From an uncultured Acidobacteriaceae bacterium (lineage in GTDB: Bacteria; Acidobacteriota; Terriglobia; Terriglobales; Acidobacteriaceae), in NCBI GenBank assembly GCA_903911925.1, contig CAIWFH010000200.1:1-64000 (forward strand): a stretch of DNA of 64,000 bases. The letters are read 5' to 3'. The notes below the pieces were generated by a model. That model was given only the letters and a program-made list of their open reading frames with translations, was not told where the DNA came from and did no database searches. Below, in pieces: positions 1 through 6,395 of the stretch. Both the position numbers and the translations under genes were made by a program. Numbering within the stretch: position 1 is the stretch's first letter; the number at the start of each line of letters is the position of its first letter.

Positions 1-83
1 AGCTCCCGCTTGCTCTTGCGGCCATACTTTGCAAAACTCGCCTGCGATGCCAGTGTCTGCTGAATCCGCGCCATTCGCTTCAT
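1..83 (-). CDS. IS5-family transposase, N-terminal fragment (cut by window edge)
   Basis: An ATG at 83 opens a minus-strand frame that runs off the window; 27 codons are visible. The visible residues include QASFAKYGRKSKRE, which matches the short N-terminal segment seen before the DDE catalytic domain in IS5-group transposases (typically followed by a FL-x-EMD-x-VVPW region, not visible here). The catalytic residues are outside the window. The start overlaps the accidental stop of the interrupted ATPase frame (80-82). The assignment rests on a short stretch plus the terminal inverted repeat and target duplication at 118-139. Confidence 0.65.
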   Translation of the reverse strand, partial: MKRMARIQQTLASQASFAKYGRKSKRE

Positions 84-135
84 ACGACTAGTTTAATCAA
101 CAATGAAGCAGGTAGCGGACTTGTGCAGAGGTTCC
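1..135 (-). mobile_element. IS5-family insertion sequence, 5' end only (rest lies left of the window)
   Basis: On the minus strand the element appears to begin at 135 with the terminal sequence GGAACCTCTGCACAAGTC and continues off the left edge. It is directly preceded (136-139) by CTAG, matching the 4-bp YTAR-type target duplication known for many IS5-family elements. The transposase start lies 52 bases inside this end. The flanking ATPase frame is open up to the junction and then leaves its expected family sequence, which supports the boundary. The other end and the second CTAG copy are outside the window, so the element cannot be verified completely. Confidence 0.75.
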
Positions 136-697
136 CTAGAATCAGACTTGGCATTGGCCGAAGGATGAGCATACTGCTGAGCCATTTTTTGAAATTGTAG
201 ATGGGGTCCTTCGTTAGGTCCTTCGTCGCCTGTTGAATAATAGGTAGAGCAACTAAATGCCAGTCTATGGAGAAGTTCGCCTCCCTCTCCTGTCCACTTC
301 TTGTAAGGTGAACCTTGGCCAATTCTCGGCTATAAACGACTTTGCTGTTTACCGTCAGTTTCTCTTCAAAAACACGGAGTTCCCGGAAATCCTCTGGGTA
401 TTCAAAAGCGATGGAGTATCCATAGGCCTGATCATCCAGCTTAACCTCAATTTCGAATCGAGTGGGCGAATCCCCATGCCCACGGGTCAGGTCCTTGGGT
501 TTGATCAATTCTCCGACCCTGTTGGTGCCTCGCGCGATCTTTTGAAGAATTTCCAGTGCGAAGCCAACCGTCGTCTTGCCTGCGCCGTTCTTACCGATCA
601 ACAAGACAGAGGAACGGCCAGAGATTGGCAGCTCGAAATTCTGCAAGCATCGGAAATTATGAATATACAGTCGGTTGATCACAGCATTATCGTACAC
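80..697 (-). pseudogene. AAA family ATPase (AAA_21/RecF-like), truncated by IS5 insertion
   Basis: The N-terminal part of an ABC/SMC-type ATPase. It opens with INRLYIHNFRCLQNFEL followed by a Walker A motif GKNGAGKT, as in the AAA_21/OLD-like ATPases often found in defence or mobile modules. The family usually has 350-400 residues with signature, Walker B and His-switch motifs downstream; here the frame is intact only to MLILRPMPSLILG and then enters the IS end at 135 and stops at 80. I chose the GTG at 697 because a GGGGA element sits just upstream and the conserved N-terminus begins a few residues later; the frame is open back to 844. The region is visibly lower in GC than the rest of the window, suggesting horizontal acquisition. 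The downstream half of the gene is presumably on the other side of the IS. Confidence 0.75.
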
Positions 698-889
698 GAG
701 AGATCCCCAATTTGCCTTCGAAACAACTAAGCAGGATCTACCGATGAGCCATCCCGAACCGGGTCTAAGTCTGGCGATACCAATAGACCTAAGCGCCCCT
801 AGACACGGCAGGACTATAAACGTCGAGGCTCTCGCGGATAGCAAGGGGGCTCACCTAACTCGAAGACGGGCCCGCCGAACAAATAAAGA

Positions 890-2473
890 TCAACTCGCCT
901 TCTGAACCTCGGCTGCGATTTTTCGGAGGTCGGGGAGGACGCAGCCTAACGCTATTGGCGCGGCGTCGCGTTTGCCCAGCGCGAAGTAGACGTTGCGGTA
1001 GTGACGGTAGAGGCGCTCGTAGGTGGCGGCTTGTTTTGGGTCGGGGGATACGGTGCGGAGCGGGAGGCAGACGGCGGCTTGTGCTTCTTCTATTGTCTTG
1101 TAGGCTCCGGCGGCCAGCAGGGCGAAGATGCCGCTGCCGAGGCTGGTGGGAATTCCGGCGGGGACCAGGACGGGCTTGTTGAGGACGTTGGCGTAGACCT
1201 GGTTGAGGACTTCGCTCTTTTGGGGGATGCCGCCGGCGTTGATGACTCGGTCAATGCGGACGCCGTGCTCGGCCATGCGCTCAAGGATGATGCGGGTGTG
1301 GAAGGCGGTGCCTTCGATGGCCGCGAATAGCTCGTCCTGCGCGGTGTGAATGAGATTCCAGCCGAGCGTGACGCCGCCGAGTTCGGGATTGACGAGGACG
1401 GTGCGGTCGCCGTTGTCCCAACTGAGGCGGAGAAGGCCGGTCTGGCCGGCGCGATAGGCTTCGAGGCCTTCGGAGAGGGCGGCTACGGTGGTGTTGGCGC
1501 GGCGGGAGATGGCTTCAAAGATGTCTCCGACGGCGGAGAGGCCGGCCTCGATTCCGGTGTAAGCGGGGTGTACGCTGCCGGGGACCACGCCGCAGACGCC
1601 GGGAACGAGTTCGGCTTTTTTGGCCATGGCGATGATGCAGGTGGAGGTGCCGACGACGTTGACTGCGTCGCCCTCGCGGATGTTGGAGCCGATGGCGTCC
1701 CAATGGGCGTCAAATGCGCCGACGGGGATGGGGATTCCGGCGCGGAGGCCGAGTTTCGCGGCCCATTCGGCTGTAAGGTGGCCGGCGAGGTGGTCGCTGG
1801 TGAGGTACTCGCCGCCGATCTGGGCGCGGATGCCTTTGAAGATGGGATCGACAGCGACCAGAAATTCCTCAGGCGGCAGGCCGCCCCACTTGGGATTCCA
1901 CATCCACTTGTGGCCCATGGCGCAGATGCTGCGCTTGACGCCGGCGACCGTTTTGACACCGCTCAGCGTCGCGGCGACCATGTCGCAATGTTCGAGGGCG
2001 GTAACGAACTGCGAGCGCTTGTCAGGGTTGTGGCGCAGCCAATGCAGCAGTTTGCTGAAGCCCCACTCGTGCGAGTAAGCGCCGCCGCACCAGAGGATGC
2101 CTTCGAAGCCCAGTTCGTGGGCCTTGGCGGTGATCTCCTGGGCCTCGGAGAAGGCACGGTGGTCGCACCAGAGGTAGTAGTCGTCGAGCGGCTCAAGGCC
2201 TTCACCGACGGGGATGACGCTTGATCCGGTGGTGTCAAGCGCGATGGCGGCCACGGCCGAGCCGTCAATGCCGGTATTCTTGAGCACCTCGCGCGTGGCG
2301 GCGGCCAGGCCGGCCATCTGGTCCGCATGGGACTGCGTGCCGAAGTTGGGATCGTCGCGGCGGCGATTCAGCGGGTAGGAGGCCGAGGCGGTGCCGATGG
2401 GGCCTTTGGTGCTGTCAACAAGAGTGACGCGAACGCTTAATGTGCCGAAATCGACGCCGGCGACGATAGTCAT
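890..2473 (-). CDS. araB: Ribulokinase (L-ribulose kinase, FGGY family)
   Basis: Phosphorylates L-ribulose to L-ribulose 5-phosphate in cytosolic arabinose catabolism. The 527-residue length fits AraB. The N-terminus MTIVAGVDFGTLSVRV is the FGGY ATPase-fold phosphate-1 loop with the AraB-type GTLS variant, followed by DTTGSSVIPV, YYLWCDHRA, a central GAFDAHWDAIGSN segment and a C-terminal VINAGGIPQKS segment, all typical of the AraB subgroup rather than glycerol or xylulose kinases. The ATG start has a GGGGGAT element upstream. No araA or araD is adjacent, so it stands alone here; downstream lies only the truncated ATPase. Subgroup assignment is confident from the overall pattern, but substrate has not been tested. 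Confidence 0.92.
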   Translation of the reverse strand: MTIVAGVDFGTLSVRVTLVDSTKGPIGTASASYPLNRRRDDPNFGTQSHADQMAGLAAATREVLKNTGIDGSAVAAIALDTTGSSVIPVGEGLEPLDDYYLWCDHRAFSEAQEITAKAHELGFEGILWCGGAYSHEWGFSKLLHWLRHNPDKRSQFVTALEHCDMVAATLSGVKTVAGVKRSICAMGHKWMWNPKWGGLPPEEFLVAVDPIFKGIRAQIGGEYLTSDHLAGHLTAEWAAKLGLRAGIPIPVGAFDAHWDAIGSNIREGDAVNVVGTSTCIIAMAKKAELVPGVCGVVPGSVHPAYTGIEAGLSAVGDIFEAISRRANTTVAALSEGLEAYRAGQTGLLRLSWDNGDRTVLVNPELGGVTLGWNLIHTAQDELFAAIEGTAFHTRIILERMAEHGVRIDRVINAGGIPQKSEVLNQVYANVLNKPVLVPAGIPTSLGSGIFALLAAGAYKTIEEAQAAVCLPLRTVSPDPKQAATYERLYRHYRNVYFALGKRDAAPIALGCVLPDLRKIAAEVQKAS

Positions 2474-2628
2474 GCGAGAAATCCCCCGGAAGAAAACGCT
2501 TACCAGTCCGCAATCCAGACTACATCATGAGGGCAGGGAGGGGTGGGCTGGCGCGATGTCCGAAACGTTCGTAAAAACGCGACGAGACCGCAGCGGCCCT
2601 ACGGGACGCGAGATTGTTTCCTTGTCTT

Positions 2629-2667
2629 TCCCAGGGCTGCGCTTCGCTTGCCCTGGGCTATTATCCC
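2629..2667. repeat. Dispersed repeat, CCCAGG-CTGCG hairpin type (copy 1)
   Basis: Inverted repeat CCCAGGG (2630-2636) / CCCTGGG (2651-2657) with the loop starting CTGCG and the right flank GGGCTATTATCCC. A second copy with altered arms but similar layout is at 43316-43365 (CCCAGGAC/GTCCTGGG, right flank GGGCTAATTTCCC). Non-coding and intergenic in both places. Confidence 0.55.
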
Positions 2668-2770
2668 TGCCTCCCTCCGGGAGGCGCTTGCGGCGTTCAT
2701 CTGCGGACGTATCTCGCCTCTGCGAGTAAAAGTGCTCCTGATGAACAAGACCGATTGAGCGTCGTGGTAT

Positions 2771-2802
2771 CCCAGGTCTCAAAATCGAGACCTGGGGCAC
2801 CC
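2771..2802. repeat. GGGGCACC-flanked hairpin (copy a)
   Basis: Perfect 10-bp inverted repeat CCCAGGTCTC / GAGACCTGGG with 6-nt loop AAAATC, continued by GGGGCACCC. Almost identical to copy f at 42382. Intergenic. Confidence 0.7.
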
Positions 2803-2911
2803 AGCTTCTTTGCAACATCCGCACAGTTCATTTCCGCCGTAACTCGCCTTCCGCGAGTCGGGCTTCTCAAAATGACAGCGGAAATTTTGGTAGGAACATG
2901 GAGACAGCACA

Positions 2912-3166
2912 CTAGAGGCTTTCTTTAACCAATGCCTGAATTTTTGCGTGCACGTCTTCAGGCTTTACAAAGAAGGGGGCGTGCAGGCAATGGAGGGTGA
3001 GTTCCTGCTTGTCGGCCGCGTAGTTCCACGCGATTTCGACGCCAAACTTTGAGGCTGTGCCGCCGCTGCCTGCCAGGTCAATGCCGGCGGTTTTGGCTTT
3101 CTCAACCAGCTTTGAAAACTGCTGAGACGTGATGCCGTTGAAGACCAGGGGTTCGATTTGGGCCAC
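2912..3166 (-). CDS. Small conserved-looking hypothetical protein (84 aa)
   Basis: An unrecognised 84-residue soluble protein with no signal peptide or membrane segment. The sequence begins AQIEPLVFNGITSQQFSKLV and contains a stretch of alternating hydrophobic residues (ELTLHCLHAPFF) suggesting beta structure, ending in a helix-like VHAKIQALVKESL. I chose the GTG at 3166 because AGAAGGAGAAG lies at the right distance upstream; the open frame extends further to 3250 but that part looks non-coding. It lies downstream of ppk and the SDR gene on the same strand and overlaps the long tail of the SDR frame by about 65 bases. No function can be given. Confidence 0.6.
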   Translation of the reverse strand: MAQIEPLVFNGITSQQFSKLVEKAKTAGIDLAGSGGTASKFGVEIAWNYAADKQELTLHCLHAPFFVKPEDVHAKIQALVKESL

Positions 3167-3899
3167 TCGCTTCTCCTTCTTCTGCCTTCTGAATCGAGGG
3201 TGGCGTGCTGCGAACGGAATTCGGAAGCCGCAATCGAATGCTAGCAGCAAGTGCGGAGCCGGTGCGTTCTGCTCGGCAGGCGATGGTGAGGGTAGAGCGG
3301 ATCGATTTCTGGTCGTTCAGGCAATTGAAGATGAACCACGCCACATCGGCGCGGGAGATTTTGCCGACAGTAACGCCGGTGAGATCAGTCCAGGAGCGCA
3401 CATGCTGCGTACGCGGGCCGTTGGTGAGCGTGCCGGGGCGCACGATGGTCCAATCGAGGCTGCTGGCGCGGATTAACTCTTCCTGGCGGTCCTTGTCTTT
3501 GTAAATTTCGTTCAACAACAGCGGCTGAAAGATGCGGTCGTAAAAGAATCCGCCGTGGCCACGGCTGTCTCCGGCGCCGATGCCGGTGATGCAGACGAGA
3601 CGGCCGACGCCCGAGCTATTCATTGCGTCAATCAGATTGCGCGTACCGGCGGAAAACAAAGTAGTCGGCTTGCGACTGAGCTTCGACCCGAGCGAACTGA
3701 TCACCACATCCTGCCCGGCAACGGCGGCGGCCATGGAAGCGGCGTTGAGCACATCGGCGCGGACGATGCGTGCTCCGGCGGGAAGCGAGGCCGTCTCAGG
3801 GTTCCGGACGGTGGCCGTAACTTCGTGGCCCAATGCAATGCCTTGCGCAAGCAACTCGCGTCCGGTGGGTCCGGTAGCGCCAATCAGCAATATCTTCAT
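3102..3899 (-). CDS. NAD(P)H-binding SDR-like (atypical) protein
   Basis: An extended or atypical short-chain dehydrogenase-like protein. It starts MKILLIGATGPTGRELL, giving the Rossmann GxxGxxG nucleotide-binding loop, followed by DVVISSLGS, LVCITGIGAGDS, DWTIVRPGTLTNGP and DVAWFIFNCL, the usual order of the NAD(P)H-binding (NmrA/YwnB-like) family. That family normally ends near residue 210, which matches STLTIAC here; the frame continues for about 57 low-complexity residues and overlaps the next gene, so a late frameshift or a lost stop is possible. The ATG at 3899 was chosen because the fold begins there directly. It follows ppk by 43 bases, suggesting co-transcription. Substrate unknown. 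Confidence 0.75.
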   Translation of the reverse strand: MKILLIGATGPTGRELLAQGIALGHEVTATVRNPETASLPAGARIVRADVLNAASMAAAVAGQDVVISSLGSKLSRKPTTLFSAGTRNLIDAMNSSGVGRLVCITGIGAGDSRGHGGFFYDRIFQPLLLNEIYKDKDRQEELIRASSLDWTIVRPGTLTNGPRTQHVRSWTDLTGVTVGKISRADVAWFIFNCLNDQKSIRSTLTIACRAERTGSALAASIRLRLPNSVRSTPPSIQKAEEGEASGPNRTPGLQRHHVSAVFKAG

Positions 3900-3942
3900 C
3901 TTTGTTCCTCGTCCAGTTGAAAGAGAGAATCGGGTACGGCGC

Positions 3943-6093
3943 TCAATCGGCCGCGTGGGCCTTTCGTTGGGCGGCCTTGGCGAGCGCTTTGGCGGCGGCG
4001 GGTTTGGGAATCGCATCCAAATCCGTCTTGCCCTCGGCCAACTGCATCAGGAAATCCTGGCTGGCGAAGGGCTTTGCATCCTTGAGGATTTTGCCGGCGC
4101 GGATATAGCTGCCATCGGCCTGCTGCAAGCGGGCTTTCAAGGTGTCAGCCAAGTAGGCGGGCAGAATCTCTTCGTGAATGCGGGCCTTGGCTGCCGCGTC
4201 GCGCACCGGAAAGACGACTTCGCAGCGCTCGAAGAGATTGCGCGGCATCCAGTCGGCCGAGCCCAGGTAGATTTCGTCGTCGCCGCCATTAGCAAAGTGA
4301 AAGATGCGCGAGTGCTCAAGGAAGCGGCCGACGATGGAGCGGACGCGAATCCTGTCGGACAATCCTTTGACGCCCGGCCGAAGAATCGAAAGGCCGCGGA
4401 CAATCAGGTCAACCTCGACGCCGGATTGCGAGGCCTGGTAGAGCGCCTCAATGACCGATGGTTCGAGCAGCGCATTCATCTTGGCGACAATGTGCGCGGG
4501 GCGGCCGGCCTGCGCGTGCTCCTGTTCGCGGCGGATGAGCCCAAGAAAGCTCTCTGCCATGGTCAGCGGCGCCACCAGCAGCGGGCGGTAATCGTCGATC
4601 TCGGCGTGAGCTGTGAGGTAGTTGAAGACCATGTGAACTTTTTCAGTAATCTGCGGGTCGCAGGTAAGCATGCTGAGGTCGGTGTAGAAGCGGGCGGTGA
4701 CGGGATTGTAGTTGCCGGTGCCCATGTGGCAGTAGCGGCGTGTGACGCCGTCCTCGTCGCGGCGCACCAGCATGGCCAGCTTGCAATGCGTTTTGAGGCC
4801 CACCACGCCGTGGAAGACCTGCACACCGGCGTCCTCCATGCTGCGCGCCCAGCGGATGTTCGACGCCTCGTCAAAGCGGGCCATCAATTCCACCACCAAC
4901 GTGGTCTCTTTGGTGGCCGCCGCCTCAATCAGGGCCGAGAAGACAGGCGAATCGTGGCTGGTGCGGTAGAGGGTCTGCTTCATGCTCATCACGGCGGGGT
5001 CTTCGGCGCCCTGCTGGATGAAATCGACGACCGGGTCGTAGGAGTCGTAGGGGTGATGCAGGAGGACGTCGTGCTGACGCAACTCATCGAAGATATTGGC
5101 GGACTTGCGGCTGAGGCTGAATGCCCGGGGGGTGAAGGAGGGGAACTTCAGGTCGGGCCGCTGGACGTCTCCGTAAAAAAACATCAGCCTGGAGAGGTTC
5201 ACGGGGCCATCGCCGCGGAAGACCTGGTCTTCGTCAAGTTCGAAGTTGACGCGGAGCCGCTCGACAATTTCGGGGTCGGCGCCGGTTTCAATTTCCAGGC
5301 GCACGGCGTCGCCCTTGCGGCGGTTGTGCAACTCAACGCGGATGGTCTCAAGAAGCGAGCGTGCCTCTTCCTCTTCGAAATAGAGGTTTGAGTTGCGGGT
5401 GACGCGGAAGGCGGCGCGGCCCAGAACCTCGTAGCCGCGGTACATGCCGCCCAGGTTCTGCGCGATCAGGTCCTGCAGCAAAAGGTAGTCGAAGTATCCT
5501 TCAGCCGAGGGCAGGCGCACGAAGCGGGGCAGCGCGCGCGGCACGGTGACCACGCCCATTACCTGCGGCCCGGAACTGCGCCGCTTGCGCCTGAGCAGCA
5601 GGGCCAGGCATAGCGCCTTGTTGAGCACGCGCGGAAACGGATGGGCAGGGTCAATGGCGATGGGGGTCAGCAGCGGGTCAACTTCGCGCTGAAAGTAGTT
5701 CTGGGCGTAGATGCGGGCATCTTCGTCCAGTTCGTTCCACTCCAGGAGCTGTATGCGCTGCTTGCGCAACTCGGGAAGTAGGTGCTGGTTCCAGCATCGG
5801 TACTGGGCGCTCACAAAATCATGAATGTCGGCGGTTAGCGCGGCCAGCGATTCATCGGGGCGCAGGCCGTCGTAGCCCTGCTCGCGGTAGCCGTCCTCAA
5901 TGCGCTGCATGAGGCCGGCCTGGCGGATTTCAACGTACTCATCGAGGTTGCTGCCGGTAATGGCAAGGAACTTGACGCGCTCGAGCAGGGGATTGCCCGC
6001 GTCCTCGGCCTCTTCAAGCACACGCCTGTTGAACTGCATCCAGGATTGGTCACGTCCGTTAAAGAGCTTTGTTTTCTGCTTGGTTCCAGCCAT
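3943..6093 (-). CDS. ppk1: Polyphosphate kinase 1
   Basis: Reversibly transfers the terminal ATP phosphate onto polyphosphate chains. At 716 residues it has normal PPK1 length. The N-terminal domain (FNGRDQSWMQFNRRVLEEA, then FLAITGSNLDEY), the H domain, and the two PLD-like catalytic domains are all visible. The first catalytic histidine lies in GLKTHCKLAMLVRR (about residue 430) and the second in FLEHSRIFHF (about residue 590). YCHMGTGNYNP and DEIYLGSADWMPRN are further family signatures. The C-terminus is an Ala/Lys-rich tail. The ATG at 6093 has only a weak ribosome binding site. It heads a minus-strand group with the SDR and 84-aa genes. Phosphate or stress regulation is likely from family knowledge but no pho box was recognised. 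Confidence 0.96.
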   Translation of the reverse strand: MAGTKQKTKLFNGRDQSWMQFNRRVLEEAEDAGNPLLERVKFLAITGSNLDEYVEIRQAGLMQRIEDGYREQGYDGLRPDESLAALTADIHDFVSAQYRCWNQHLLPELRKQRIQLLEWNELDEDARIYAQNYFQREVDPLLTPIAIDPAHPFPRVLNKALCLALLLRRKRRSSGPQVMGVVTVPRALPRFVRLPSAEGYFDYLLLQDLIAQNLGGMYRGYEVLGRAAFRVTRNSNLYFEEEEARSLLETIRVELHNRRKGDAVRLEIETGADPEIVERLRVNFELDEDQVFRGDGPVNLSRLMFFYGDVQRPDLKFPSFTPRAFSLSRKSANIFDELRQHDVLLHHPYDSYDPVVDFIQQGAEDPAVMSMKQTLYRTSHDSPVFSALIEAAATKETTLVVELMARFDEASNIRWARSMEDAGVQVFHGVVGLKTHCKLAMLVRRDEDGVTRRYCHMGTGNYNPVTARFYTDLSMLTCDPQITEKVHMVFNYLTAHAEIDDYRPLLVAPLTMAESFLGLIRREQEHAQAGRPAHIVAKMNALLEPSVIEALYQASQSGVEVDLIVRGLSILRPGVKGLSDRIRVRSIVGRFLEHSRIFHFANGGDDEIYLGSADWMPRNLFERCEVVFPVRDAAAKARIHEEILPAYLADTLKARLQQADGSYIRAGKILKDAKPFASQDFLMQLAEGKTDLDAIPKPAAAKALAKAAQRKAHAAD

Positions 6094-6395
6094 CGTGTCG
6101 GTGTAGTGCCGTGTTGGAAAGTCTACAGGGTTTCACCGGGTTCCCGCACCTGAAGTGTCAATTTTTGGAAAAACTCCCGGCAGGCCTGGCATACGGGATG
6201 CGCGAAAACCACGGGACGCGCGGGCCAGCGAAGCTGGGAGGGGACCAAAGGGAAACGAGGTTTCGGCCGAGATACGAGTCCGTCAATCCAAGGAGCGCCA
6301 GGGAAGGCGCTGGAAACGGCGTAGCGAGTTAGCGTACGCTTCGCGTGCATGGCGAGTTGGCAAGTTAGCGGGTTAAAGGGCCAGGAGACTGGATA
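6094..6395. other. Intergenic region, no gene seen
   Basis: About 300 bases between ppk1 and the DUF5916 gene, both on the minus strand. It includes the ppk1 promoter region and short direct repetitions of a GCGAGTTAGCG-like word around 6324-6374. No RNA gene or convincing small ORF was recognised. Confidence 0.5.

Larger units (their letters stand above)
2474..2911. other. Intergenic region rich in palindromes, no gene seen
   Basis: 438 bases without a convincing gene. It holds a chain of GC-rich inverted repeats: CCCAGGG/CCCTGGG at 2630-2657, a CTCGC/GCGAG hairpin near 2714-2727, the GGGGCACC-type hairpin at 2771-2802 and ACTCGC/GCGAGT at 2842-2858. Short open frames here have no start context or family resemblance. 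It probably contains the 3' end of the unit upstream (2912) and the promoter of araB. Confidence 0.6.

Noticed and set aside
1346..2224. Long plus-strand open frame of 292 codons opposite araB
   Set aside because: It lies entirely inside the confident araB gene on the other strand and has the Gly/Ala/Asp-rich composition produced by the antisense of GC-rich codons.
3580..5391. 603-codon plus-strand open frame opposite ppk1
   Set aside because: Antisense to the clearly recognised polyphosphate kinase; no family resemblance, no ribosome binding site.
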